In this document: positions 50,377 to 59,175 of the stretch, one piece after another
How the letters are laid out: every line of letters begins with the position of its first letter
How positions within the stretch are numbered: the stretch's first letter is position 1
Assembly: GCF_037081775.1 (NCBI RefSeq)
Contig: NZ_JBAMHQ010000001.1
Location: 1,860,001-1,924,000 of the forward strand
Length of the DNA: 64,000 nucleotides
Origin: Haladaptatus sp. ZSTT2
GTDB lineage: Archaea; Halobacteriota; Halobacteria; Halobacteriales; Halococcaceae
Direction: 5' to 3'
Position numbers and translations under genes: made by a program
Notes under the pieces: generated by a model
The model's input: only the letters and a program-made list of their open reading frames with translations
What the model was told of the DNA's origin: nothing
The model's database searches: none

Positions 50377-52344
50377 ATGGGACAGACGCTTACGGAAAAA
50401 ATTCTTGCTGACCACCTTGTCGAAGGGGAACTTGAGACAGGTGAAGAGATTGGTATCGAAATCGACCAAGTGCTCACACAGGACACGACGGGGACGCTCG
50501 TCTGGCTCCAGTTCGAAGCGCTCGAAATCGACGAAGTCCAGACGGAACTCGCCGCCCAGTACTGTGACCACCAGACCTACCAGTTCGACTTTAAGAACTC
50601 TGACGACCACCGCTTCCTCCGGTCTGCAGCAGGCACGTTCGGGGCCTACTTCTCCCGTCCCGGCAACGGCATCTGCCACAACGTCCACAAGGAGAACTTC
50701 GCCGCACCCGGCAAGACGCTCCTCGGATCTGACTCCCACACGCCAACGCCCGGTGGCCTCGGCCAGCTCGCCATCGGTGCCGGTGGCCTCGACATCGCCG
50801 TCGCCATGGGTGGCGGCCCCTACTACGTCGAGATGCCGGAAGTCGTGAACGTTCGTCTCGAAGGCGAACTCCCAGAATGGTCGACCGCAAAAGACGTCAT
50901 CCTCGAGATGCTCCGTCGGCTCTCCGTCAAAGGCGGCGTCGGCAAAATCTTCGAGTACACCGGCCCCGGTGTCGAGACGCTCACCGTCCCCGAGCGCACG
51001 ACCATCACCAACATGGGTACGGAACTCGGCGCGACGTCCTCCATCTTCCCAACCGACGAGGCGACGAAGGACTTCCTCTCTCGGGTCGGCCGCGAAGACG
51101 ACTACGTTGACCTCCAGCCCGACGAGGACGCGGAGTACGACGACGAAATCGTCATCGACCTCTCCGACCTCGAACCGCTCATCGCGTGCCCATCCATGCC
51201 GGACAAGGTCGTTCCCGTCCGCGAAGTCGCAGGCACGCAGGTCGACCAGGTCATGGTTGGCTCCTGTACAAACGGTGGCTACACGGACATCCTCCCGGCC
51301 GCGAAGATGGTCGAAGGCCGCGAAGTCAACAAGAAAACGGAGTTCATCGTCGCACCCGGCTCCAAGCAGTCTGCAGAACTCCTCGCCCGTGAGGGCTGGG
51401 TCGCAGAGATGATGGCCGCCGGTGTCAACTTCTCCGAGGCAACTTGTGGTGCGTGTATCGGTATCGGTCACGTCCCAGCCTCCAACTCCGTCTCCCTGCG
51501 GACGTTCAACCGCAACTTCGAGGGTCGCTCCGGTATCGAAGACGACAACGTCTACCTCTGCTCGCCAGAGGTTGCCGCCGCCGCCGGTATCAAAGGCGAA
51601 ATCGTCGACCCACGCGACCTCGCAGAGGAACTTGGCGACTTAGCCGCACCGGGTGCCGTGATGCCCGACAAATACAACGGCTCGAAAGCGGACATCATCA
51701 CGCCGGACGAACCCGTCGACGACAGCCTCATCAAGGGGCCAAACATCGGCGACGTGCCGCTGAAAGACCCACTCGACGCCCATCTCGAAGGCTCCGCGCT
51801 CCTCAAGATGGAGGACAACATCACGACCGACCACATCATCCCAGCGACGCAGGACATCCTGATGTACCGGTCGAACATCCCAAAGCTCTCTGAGTTCACG
51901 CTCTCGCGCGTCGACCAGAGCTTCGCCCAGCGCTCGCTCGACTCCGACGGCGGCTTCCTCGTCGCCGGCGAGAACTACGGGCAGGGCTCCTCCCGCGAAC
52001 ACGCCGCGCTGTGTCCGATGTTCCTCGGCATCCAGGGCGTTTTCGCCCAGTCGTTCGCCCGCATCCACAAAGCGAACCTGTTCAACTTCGGTCTCATCCC
52101 ACTCGTCATCGACGAGGAGACCTACGACAAGCTCGAACAGGGCGACGACATGGAAATCGTCGACGACGTCGCAGAAGGCGTCCGCAACGGCAAGGAGACG
52201 TTCACGGTTCGCGTCAACGACGACTGGGAGTTCACCGCAGAACTCGAAGCGTCCGAGCGCGAGCGTGAAATCCTCGCAGACGGTGGCAAACTGCCACACA
52301 CGAAGATGCAGACCGAAGGCGGCGCAGCACCCGCAGACGACTAA
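50377..52344 (+). CDS. acn: Aconitate hydratase
   Basis: 655 residues of the mitochondrial-type aconitase family, which interconverts citrate and isocitrate in the citric acid cycle. [4Fe-4S] ligands are Cys297 (GSCTNGGY), Cys357 and Cys360 (TCGACIGIGH). Other fixed parts are GSDSHTPTPGGLGQLAIGAGG in domain 1 and, in the swivelling C-terminal domain, NYGQGSSREHAAL and FARIHKANLFNFGL. The two are joined by ITTDHIIPATQDILMYRS. A single gene, expressed from its own promoter. Confidence 0.95.
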   Translation: MGQTLTEKILADHLVEGELETGEEIGIEIDQVLTQDTTGTLVWLQFEALEIDEVQTELAAQYCDHQTYQFDFKNSDDHRFLRSAAGTFGAYFSRPGNGICHNVHKENFAAPGKTLLGSDSHTPTPGGLGQLAIGAGGLDIAVAMGGGPYYVEMPEVVNVRLEGELPEWSTAKDVILEMLRRLSVKGGVGKIFEYTGPGVETLTVPERTTITNMGTELGATSSIFPTDEATKDFLSRVGREDDYVDLQPDEDAEYDDEIVIDLSDLEPLIACPSMPDKVVPVREVAGTQVDQVMVGSCTNGGYTDILPAAKMVEGREVNKKTEFIVAPGSKQSAELLAREGWVAEMMAAGVNFSEATCGACIGIGHVPASNSVSLRTFNRNFEGRSGIEDDNVYLCSPEVAAAAGIKGEIVDPRDLAEELGDLAAPGAVMPDKYNGSKADIITPDEPVDDSLIKGPNIGDVPLKDPLDAHLEGSALLKMEDNITTDHIIPATQDILMYRSNIPKLSEFTLSRVDQSFAQRSLDSDGGFLVAGENYGQGSSREHAALCPMFLGIQGVFAQSFARIHKANLFNFGLIPLVIDEETYDKLEQGDDMEIVDDVAEGVRNGKETFTVRVNDDWEFTAELEASEREREILADGGKLPHTKMQTEGGAAPADD

Positions 52345-52456
52345 TCTCTCTTCCCTTCTCTTTCGTTTTCACCGGCCCCGAGCGACGACTCTCGGTCACT
52401 GACTCGCCCCACGCCAGCGGGAGGGACCCACCGGCAGAAAATGTTCGCCCAAATGT

Positions 52457-52464
52457 GATATATA
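52457..52464 (+). promoter_or_regulatory. TATA box of rimI
   Basis: GATATATA is centred 27 bases from a GTG at 52488. This spacing identifies the GTG as the start of a leaderless message and places the upstream in-frame codons (from 52455) inside the promoter. Confidence 0.7.
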
Positions 52465-52487
52465 GCGTTCCGTGCGTATTTCTCTCT

Positions 52488-52958
52488 GTGACAACGACGG
52501 CCGACGATGTCGGGCAGGCAGTCGAAATTCGGGAAGCAACGCGCACAGATTTGCTCTCAATTTTCCGCATCGAACGCCAGTCGTTCCCCCAGCCGTGGCC
52601 GTATCAGGCGTTCGAGTTTTTCGTTGGCGAACCGGGCTTTCTCGTCGCCGAAACCGACGACATCGTGGGCTACGTCGTGGCCGACGCGGTGGCGAACCAT
52701 GGGCGGCCGATTGGCCACATCAAGGACTTTGCCGTCTCGCCCGCCCACCGAGGTGAGGGGATTGGCAGTTTATTGCTCGAACGCGCGCTGTTCGTCCTCG
52801 CCACCCACGGCGTGCGCTCGGTGAAACTCGAAGTCAGGGACTCGAACGCGGGCGCACAGGCGCTCTACAAACGCTTTGGCTTCGCCCCACACCACCGCGT
52901 TCCCGGCTACTACGAAGACGGCGAGGATGCGCTCATCTTCCTCAAAACAGACGAGTGA
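52488..52958 (+). CDS. rimI: RimI-type N-terminal protein acetyltransferase
   Basis: 156 residues from the GTG at 52488 (see the promoter entry). GNAT fold with RIERQSFPQPWPYQAFEFFV, acetyl-CoA loop VSPAHRGEGIGSLLLERAL (Q/R-x2-G-x-G/A), and VRDSNAGAQALYKRFGF in the last strand region. The family acetylates N-terminal residues, classically of ribosomal protein S18 in bacteria; archaeal RimI/ArdI-type enzymes have broad N-terminal specificity. Confidence 0.87.
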   Translation: MTTTADDVGQAVEIREATRTDLLSIFRIERQSFPQPWPYQAFEFFVGEPGFLVAETDDIVGYVVADAVANHGRPIGHIKDFAVSPAHRGEGIGSLLLERALFVLATHGVRSVKLEVRDSNAGAQALYKRFGFAPHHRVPGYYEDGEDALIFLKTDE

Positions 52959-52997
52959 GGCGATTGCCTTTTTTCGACGGCTCACATTCCACCCATC

Positions 52998-53420
52998 ATG
53001 GGATATGTCTGCCCGGTCTGTGAGGCACCGCAGATGGACGGCAAGCATCTTGCGAACCACCTCGCCTTCACCGCCATCCTCGGCAACGCCGAGCACGAAG
53101 CGTGGTTGGACGAACACGCCCCCGGCTGGTCTGCGGAGGGACAGAAAGAACTCGCCGCGCGCGTCACCGAGTTCGCAGAAGAACGCGAGTACCCGCAGGT
53201 GTTCGAGGATACGACGGGTCACAACCACGAACACGACCACGAACACGACCACGACGACGTGCGCCCGGGCGACCTCTTCGATGACGAGCCAAACCATGCA
53301 CACCACACGGAAGCGCCCGACCAGTCGCCCGAGTTAGACGCGAAAACGCAGGCGGCGATGGAGGAGGCAAAGCGGATGGCGGAAGAACATCGCGCGAAAG
53401 ACGAAGACGAAAACGCGTAA
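52998..53420 (+). CDS. DUF5810 domain protein
   Basis: 140 residues. An N-terminal C-x2-C pair (Cys5, Cys8 in YVCPVCEAP) with HLANHLAF suggests a small zinc-finger fold, followed by a His/Asp-rich stretch (HNHEHDHEHDHDD) and a charged C-terminal helix. It belongs to a haloarchaeal-only family named DUF5810 from memory; function is unknown. It forms a conserved pair with the following DUF5809-type gene and may bind metal through the His-rich part. Confidence 0.78.
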   Translation: MGYVCPVCEAPQMDGKHLANHLAFTAILGNAEHEAWLDEHAPGWSAEGQKELAARVTEFAEEREYPQVFEDTTGHNHEHDHEHDHDDVRPGDLFDDEPNHAHHTEAPDQSPELDAKTQAAMEEAKRMAEEHRAKDEDENA

Positions 53421-53445
53421 CTGCGTCCCGCCACATACACAGACC

Positions 53446-53862
53446 ATGCACAAAGACGGCCTTTTCTCGCCCGAGACTATAGAGGACGCCCGCGAGCAGT
53501 TCGAACAGGTCGGCCCCGCCGCCCAACTCACGGTCAAAGAGACGGCGAAAGCGATGGCGTTCGACCGCGAGGAGTACCACGAACGTGTCACCGACGACGT
53601 GGTCACGACCGCACGAAACGCGCTGTTCTCCTCACTGCTCAAAGTCACCGTCGGCACCCGCGAAGAGTTCGACGAGTGGTGTGCCGCCCACGACGAGTAC
53701 GACGTCGTCGAAGCCGGAAGCGACAGCGTAGACCACGTCGTCTGGCACGTCGCCCCGTTTGCGAACACAGTCGTGGCCGCCACCTTCCAGAACGAGGAGG
53801 CGGCCGCTGTGGCAACCCTGCGTCGCCAAGCGTTCGGCCGCATCTACCGCGAGACGCTCTAA
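53446..53862 (+). CDS. DUF5809 family protein
   Basis: 138 residues, an acidic single-domain protein, HKDGLFSPETIEDAREQFEQ at the N-terminus, with a ~40-residue helix-strand centre (VVTTARNALFSSLLKVTVG) and a C-terminal EAAAVATLRRQAFGRIYRE helix. Family named from memory. Function is unknown; usually found next to DUF5810 in haloarchaea, as here (25-base gap). Confidence 0.75.
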   Translation: MHKDGLFSPETIEDAREQFEQVGPAAQLTVKETAKAMAFDREEYHERVTDDVVTTARNALFSSLLKVTVGTREEFDEWCAAHDEYDVVEAGSDSVDHVVWHVAPFANTVVAATFQNEEAAAVATLRRQAFGRIYRETL

Positions 53863-53904
53863 CTCTAGCGAGGCGCTTTTTCCCGTTCGCTCCCAACCCT
53901 CGGT

Positions 53905-54285
53905 ATGCGCCCGGTCACCCGCAACGCGCTCCTCGCCATCGGTGTGTTTCTCGTCCTCTTGCTCGCGCTCGGTGCGGTGCCGAGTCTGCTCAATAGCGGC
54001 GACCCCTACTACCTGACCGCGACGCCCACAGACGGCGACCACGAGGTGGTAAACGGGTCGTTCCTGCCGAGTAATCGCTATCCCTACACCAGTGTGGCGC
54101 TCGCATCCGGGCAGTCTGAACCCTACTGGAAGGGGCCGATTGGCCTGAAAGAGGCGTTTACCCACTCACCTTTTGACGAACGGTCGGCGCTTGGCCAGCG
54201 CAACCCCGCCGCCGTGGACGGTGACGCAGTGTACGTCTCTCACAACGGCACACTTTATCGGATAACGGTTGTACAGGACGTATGA
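53905..54285 (+). CDS. Hypothetical membrane-anchored exported protein
   Basis: 126 residues. Helix LLAIGVFLVLLLALGAVPSLL near the N-terminus acts as signal anchor, then a ~95-residue exterior domain (YYLTATPTDGDHEVVNGSFL, DAVYVSHNGTLYRITVVQ). No domain known to me. The stop overlaps the NUDIX start (ATGA), indicating translational coupling. Confidence 0.65.
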   Translation: MRPVTRNALLAIGVFLVLLLALGAVPSLLNSGDPYYLTATPTDGDHEVVNGSFLPSNRYPYTSVALASGQSEPYWKGPIGLKEAFTHSPFDERSALGQRNPAAVDGDAVYVSHNGTLYRITVVQDV

Positions 54286-54824
54286 CCGAGTCGCGCGACC
54301 ACGACTGGCCCGTTCTCGAATCGAAAGCCGAGTACGAAACCGGCTGGTACACCGGCGGCTACGACCTCGTCACCCAACCGGACGGCTCCGAGAAGAAGTA
54401 CTACTGGGCGGAACTACCCGACGCCGTCGTCGTGGTGGCTGTCGCAGACGACGAGATTATTCTCGTAGACCAGTACCGGCCCGCCATTGGCGAGCAGTGT
54501 CTCGAACTCCCCGCAGGCATCGTCGAGCAAGGCGAATCCTACACCCAAGCCGGGGCGCGCGAACTGCAAGAAGAAACGGGCTTCGCCGCAGACAGCCTCG
54601 CCCTCATAGAAGAGTTTTGGTGCTCAACTGGCGTGTTGCGCCACCGCCGCGGAATCGTGTTCGCAGAGGGCCTCCGCCCCGTCGAGCGCAAACTCGACGG
54701 CAATGAGTTCATCACCGTCACGTCGGTTCCCGTTGATGAGGCGTTGGAACTTGCTCGAAAAGAACCCGCAAACGACGCCACGATTGAAGGCATTCTACTG
54801 GCGAAAGAAGAAGGCCTCATCTAG
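54282..54824 (+). CDS. NUDIX hydrolase, ADP-ribose pyrophosphatase-like
   Basis: 180 residues. The Nudix box is GIVEQGESYTQAGARELQ followed by EETG (Gly79 to Gly100, consensus GX5EX7REUXEEXGU), and the ADPRase-type FYQYRPA-like strand appears as LVDQYRPAIGEQCLELPAG before it. The family cleaves nucleoside diphosphate sugars such as ADP-ribose to AMP and ribose 5-phosphate. The substrate is inferred from this subfamily pattern. Confidence 0.85.
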   Translation: MTESRDHDWPVLESKAEYETGWYTGGYDLVTQPDGSEKKYYWAELPDAVVVVAVADDEIILVDQYRPAIGEQCLELPAGIVEQGESYTQAGARELQEETGFAADSLALIEEFWCSTGVLRHRRGIVFAEGLRPVERKLDGNEFITVTSVPVDEALELARKEPANDATIEGILLAKEEGLI

Positions 54825-55136
54825 CTCCTCTCCTCAATCTCTACAACCCAGTCAGCTCACCAACCGCCACGGGTGGGACTGAAAGGGGCCGCGTTTTCGG
54901 CGAGCGAACCGACGTAAGCACTGCAGCCGAACGGAGTGAGGCGAAGCGCGTGGTTCAAAGCGGCAAAGCCGCTTTGGCATCTCAGAAACCTCCGATTTCT
55001 GGCGACAGCGAGGTGCAGCCGTTGAAAACGCAGGGGCTTTCGAGGTGGTTGATTCCTCTCTGTCTCAACAACCCCGTTTTCTTCTTTTTCATCTCAACCC
55101 AGATGCTTATCCTCACCCACCGAATAAACCACGTAT
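54825..55136. other. Gene-free spacer with two hairpins
   Basis: A 312-base stretch without a credible gene. It holds a perfect 9-base hairpin CAAAGCGGC-AAA-GCCGCTTTG (54956-54976) and CAGAAA-CCTCCGA-TTTCTG (54983-55001). Before them is GTGGGACTGAAAGGGG (54874-54889), a motif I have seen in other haloarchaeal spacers, possibly part of a dispersed repeat. No open frame here has the acidic composition of haloarchaeal proteins. The short T-run TTTTCTTCTTTTTC at about 55077-55090 may be a terminator of the NUDIX transcript. Confidence 0.5.
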
Positions 55137-55511
55137 ATGACCGACCGCAGGGACGACGAAATCGCGCCGGACGAGGTCAAAGCGCTGCTCGATGAGGGCG
55201 CAGACGTGCGTATCATCGACATTCGTTCGCCCGGAGCGTTCGCCCGGGGACACATCCCCGGCAGCGAGAACATCCCGTTTCACAGCCTCGTAACCAAGAT
55301 CCCGACGCTCACAGATGCAGACCACATCGTGACCGTCTGCCCGCACGGCGTCTCCAGTTTACAGGCAGTGCGGCTCATCTCGTCGTACGAAGGCACGTCT
55401 CACGCCCGCGTCGAGAGCCTCGCTGGCGGGCTGGATGCGTGGGAGTACGACTTTGCAACCGGCGGGCTCGAAGCAGAGCAGTCCAACGAAGGCCCCGGCG
55501 CGCCGTTTTAG
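55137..55511 (+). CDS. Rhodanese-domain protein
   Basis: 124 residues, a single rhodanese domain. IIDIRSPGAFARGHIPGSENIPFH opens the fold, and the active-site loop is VTVCPHGVSS with Cys68. Such proteins move sulfane sulfur or act on thiosulfate; in archaea many act in tRNA thiolation. The partner is not given by the neighbourhood. A short A/T element (GAATAAAC) lies about 20 bases upstream. Confidence 0.85.
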   Translation: MTDRRDDEIAPDEVKALLDEGADVRIIDIRSPGAFARGHIPGSENIPFHSLVTKIPTLTDADHIVTVCPHGVSSLQAVRLISSYEGTSHARVESLAGGLDAWEYDFATGGLEAEQSNEGPGAPF

Positions 55512-55584
55512 CACCGCTGGCGCTCTGTTTTCGTAGAAAGTGAAGGTGTGGCCCGAAGGCCGAAGGTGACGATTCAGTTGAAGG

Positions 55585-55902
<318 letters not shown>

Positions 55903-55948
55903 CTACTAAACGCTGTCGGGTGTTGTGTTTTTAGAAATTCGTGAGACG

Positions 55949-58171
55949 CTACCGACCCAGCCGCCGCACCAACGGGGTTGCGTCCCGGACTTTATCGGTC
56001 ACGAGCGAGAGCGCTTCGTCTGCCTCCTCGCGGCTCACGCGACCAGCGTACGTCGCTCGCTCGTATATTGCGCCGACTCGCCGCGCATCGCCGTCTGCGT
56101 CCACTCTCGTCAGATACTGCCGGGGCGTCTCGCCCGGTCGACGCGGTCCGTGATGACGCGAGAGCAGGTATTCGAGGCGGGCGAACGCGCGTGCGGCATC
56201 CTCTTTTGGCGTGCCAGACTGTGGCCAGCGCAGCCAGAGGGCGCGATAGGCGCGCTTCGACGCTCCCGTGCGGTGGGCACCCGCGGCCATCCCGACGAGC
56301 GCGACCAGCCCAACGGCGGTCTGTTCGCGGCTCGGAATCGGGATGCCACCACCCCCATCTTCAGGCGCGGCTCCATCGGGACCGGGTGGTGGCGTACTCG
56401 TGTTCGAGGTGCCCTGTGAGCCGGGGTCGCCGCCGAGAATCTCGGAGAGGCGGTCGTCGTCGGGGCCGGAGACGGTGTTGTTCGAACTGGTGTTCGTGTT
56501 CGTATCCGGCGTCTCGGTGGTCGTCGTCGCGCCGGTTTCGTTCGTATCGACGTTCTCCTCACCGGCCGCTCGCGCTTGGGTTAGGCGTTGGGTTTCTGCG
56601 TTTTCGCGCGGGCCTGCGGGCGTCGGGTCGAACTGCACCCAGCCGGTCTCGGGGAAGTACACTTCCACCCACGCGTGGGCGTCTAAGCCGCGGACGACCC
56701 ACTTATCGTCTGCGACCTGTTCGCCGGGCGTGTAACCAACCGCGAGGCGCGCCGGGATGCCTTGGGTGCGGAGCATCGTCACCATCGTCGTCGCGTAGTA
56801 GGTGCAGTAGCCGCGGTCCATCTCGAAGAGGAACGAGTCTGCGATGTCGCCGTCCGGCCGTTCAACGTCTAAGGAGTACGCTTTGTTCGATTCGAGATAT
56901 ACCTCGATGACGCGCGCGGTGTCGTAGGGGTTCTCGGCGTTGGCCGTGATTTGCGAGGTGAACTCACCCACGCGGTCGGGCGTCGATTCGGGGAGTTGGA
57001 GATACCGGTCTTCGATGTATTCTGGGTAGTCCGTCCCTGCCGAACGCAGTTGGTCGGGGTGGGTCTGGGGCACCCGGCTCAACACTGTGTAGCGGTCGCC
57101 TTCGCGGAGTGAGCCAAGCGGCTGGATACCCTCGTGTTGGGTCACCCGCGTCCGGTCTGATTGCGTCCCGCGGACGCTCACTGGCTTCCACGCCGAGGGC
57201 ATCGTGTCCATCCGACTGGTCTCTATCTCGAACGTCTGGACGAGTCGCCGCGAATCACCCTCCGGCGCGGCGAGCGAACTCGTATAGAGCGTGCTTTCGC
57301 CGGTTCGCACCCAGCCGCCACCGGTGTAGCGGTCGTAGCTGCCAACTTTCCAGTACTGTGGGCGGTCTGCGGTCACGCTAAAGCGCACCTCCGGTGAGAG
57401 GCTGATGCTCCCGAGGACGGCGACCTCCTCGTCTGCGGTGAGCAGGTTCGATTCGATGGTGTCGCCGCCTGAGTGGCCCGGGAACAGCGGGTTCGACGCG
57501 CCGCCGGGCACGACGCTGATGGTAAGCGAGAGCACGACCATCGTCGCGAGCACGACGGTCAACAGGTCTGCCTGTCCGAGCCTCGCGCCAAAGCGTTCGA
57601 GTTCGCCAAACCCGACGAGTGCGGCGGCGGCGGTCACGCCCATCGCGGTGAGCAGCATGTCAGCGTCTCCCGTGAGGACGAACAAGCCGAGGGGAATCGC
57701 GCCGACGAGCGCACCGAGGGCGTAGCGTCGCTGCATGACGAAATACCACGAGAGGAACACTGGCCCGGGCGCAATTGCCATCGCCCAGACGCTGGCTTTC
57801 GTCACCCGAAGAATCGACAGGCCGGTCATGAGCGCGGTCACGTCGCTCAGGACGCGCTCGGTCTGGAGGAGCAGGGCAAAGCCGTCGGGAATCGACTGGA
57901 GGTAGACCCACATGCCGCCGCCGAGCATGATGGCGGCGAGCAGGAGGGCAACCCACGAGGAGAGATAGCGCGCGAGTAGCGTGCTCACGAGGAGCGTCCC
58001 GGCGACGAGTACGAGGAGGTCGGTAGAGCCACCGACGATGGTCGTCACCTCGTACAGCACGTTCACGTAGGAGATGGTCAGGATGGCGGCAGCGACGAGC
58101 GAGAGGACGCGAAGCGGGTCGCGCAGGCCGAAGTCGGTGCGGTCGACAAAGGAGGGGGTTTCAGTACTCAT
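55949..58171 (-). CDS. TgpA-type transglutaminase-like membrane protein (DUF3488)
   Basis: 740 residues. About seven membrane helices in the first ~230 residues form the DUF3488 part, then a long extracellular domain with the transglutaminase triad: Cys456 (DRGYCTYYATT), His499 (LDAHAWVEVY) and Asp515 (VQFDPTP), then a Thr-rich linker (about 540-640), one more helix and a cytoplasmic DUF4129 tail. The exterior protease/transglutaminase-like function is unproven. It is the last gene of the MoxR-DUF58-TgpA operon, overlapping DUF58 by four bases. Confidence 0.85.
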   Translation of the reverse strand: MSTETPSFVDRTDFGLRDPLRVLSLVAAAILTISYVNVLYEVTTIVGGSTDLLVLVAGTLLVSTLLARYLSSWVALLLAAIMLGGGMWVYLQSIPDGFALLLQTERVLSDVTALMTGLSILRVTKASVWAMAIAPGPVFLSWYFVMQRRYALGALVGAIPLGLFVLTGDADMLLTAMGVTAAAALVGFGELERFGARLGQADLLTVVLATMVVLSLTISVVPGGASNPLFPGHSGGDTIESNLLTADEEVAVLGSISLSPEVRFSVTADRPQYWKVGSYDRYTGGGWVRTGESTLYTSSLAAPEGDSRRLVQTFEIETSRMDTMPSAWKPVSVRGTQSDRTRVTQHEGIQPLGSLREGDRYTVLSRVPQTHPDQLRSAGTDYPEYIEDRYLQLPESTPDRVGEFTSQITANAENPYDTARVIEVYLESNKAYSLDVERPDGDIADSFLFEMDRGYCTYYATTMVTMLRTQGIPARLAVGYTPGEQVADDKWVVRGLDAHAWVEVYFPETGWVQFDPTPAGPRENAETQRLTQARAAGEENVDTNETGATTTTETPDTNTNTSSNNTVSGPDDDRLSEILGGDPGSQGTSNTSTPPPGPDGAAPEDGGGGIPIPSREQTAVGLVALVGMAAGAHRTGASKRAYRALWLRWPQSGTPKEDAARAFARLEYLLSRHHGPRRPGETPRQYLTRVDADGDARRVGAIYERATYAGRVSREEADEALSLVTDKVRDATPLVRRLGR

Positions 58172-59175
58172 GGCTCAGGGATCCCGCCGTCTGCGGCCAC
58201 CGCAGCCCGGCGAGTCAGGTCGCTAAAGGTCAGTTCACGGTCGCGCAGCGAGAGGGTCGTCGGGCCGTCGCCCGTCGCAGAAACGAGCACATCAGCAGCC
58301 TCACGGCGGGCGGTTGCGACCCCGCCGGCGGGCGTCTGGGCGAACAGCGTGAGGACACGGTTTCGTTGGCTATCACCGCGGGCGCGGGTGACGTGGCCAC
58401 CGGGGGCGGTCACGTCGCAGGAAAGTCCCGAATCGAGGACGTAGGCCGCGACGCTCGCGGCGGCACAGGCCATCTCGTCTGCGCGCCCGGCGTCGCCCTC
58501 TGCGACGATGGAGAGGCCGTCTTCTTCTGCCTCACCGATGAACTCCGCGACGAGCAGGTCGCCATCGCGTTTCGCGCTCGTCTTCCAGTGGATGTCGCGC
58601 AGCGGGTCGCCGGGGACGTACTCGCGCAGGCTGTCGAACTCTTGGCGCGAGATGACGGCAGCTTCGTCAAAGAGGAGATTCAGCGTGTGGCGTGCGTCGT
58701 CTGAGAGGTCTTCGAGTCGCGGATAGACGAGCGTCCGCGTGATGAGCGGGTACGAGAAGGTGCGCTCGAACAGGCCGAACATATCTCGAACCGAAACGGT
58801 GACCGGGCCGAGTTCGTGTTCGCCCCGCCGGTCGTACTCGATGTCGTAGGTGATGGTGCCGGGGACGGATGCCTCGAAGTGCGTCTTCGTCGAAGACAGC
58901 CCGTCGCCAACGGCGTCGGTGATGCTCGCGCTCGCGGTGTTCGTGCCTTCGACGATGAGCGAGACGGTTCGCGTCTCTCCCGGGAAGCCGGGCGCTGGCT
59001 GGCTTCGTTTCACGTCCGGCTTCGAGAGGCGCGTGCTCTGGATGGCTCCCGCGACGAGCGCGATGGCAGCGGGAACGACGATGGCGTTCAGCGCTCGCCC
59101 GCCGAACTGATAGGACATGGCGAGTGCGAGTGCGATGGCGACCACCACCACGATGCCCCGGCGGGTGATGCTCAT
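58168..59175 (-). CDS. DUF58 domain membrane protein
   Basis: 335 residues. Two N-terminal helices (GIVVVVAIALALAMSYQFG, LNAIVVPAAIALVAGAI), then a beta-rich domain and the DUF58 signature EYVPGDPLRDIHWKTSAKRDGDLLVAEF, which precedes a von Willebrand-A-like fold. In the moxR operon it is thought to be the MoxR partner that senses or assembles exported complexes. Gene order and overlaps (ATGA on both sides) are those of the common operon. Confidence 0.87.
   Translation of the reverse strand: MSITRRGIVVVVAIALALAMSYQFGGRALNAIVVPAAIALVAGAIQSTRLSKPDVKRSQPAPGFPGETRTVSLIVEGTNTASASITDAVGDGLSSTKTHFEASVPGTITYDIEYDRRGEHELGPVTVSVRDMFGLFERTFSYPLITRTLVYPRLEDLSDDARHTLNLLFDEAAVISRQEFDSLREYVPGDPLRDIHWKTSAKRDGDLLVAEFIGEAEEDGLSIVAEGDAGRADEMACAAASVAAYVLDSGLSCDVTAPGGHVTRARGDSQRNRVLTLFAQTPAGGVATARREAADVLVSATGDGPTTLSLRDRELTFSDLTRRAAVAADGGIPEP

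Noticed and set aside
53281-53330. His-rich repeat of DUF5810 as a possible tandem-repeat element
   Set aside because: The repeating GAA/CAC codons belong to a short His/Asp/Glu-rich region of one protein; there is no repetition at DNA level beyond that.
54950-55195. An 81-codon frame in the NUDIX-rhodanese spacer
   Set aside because: It spans two hairpins and enters the rhodanese gene out of frame; composition is not haloarchaeal protein-like.
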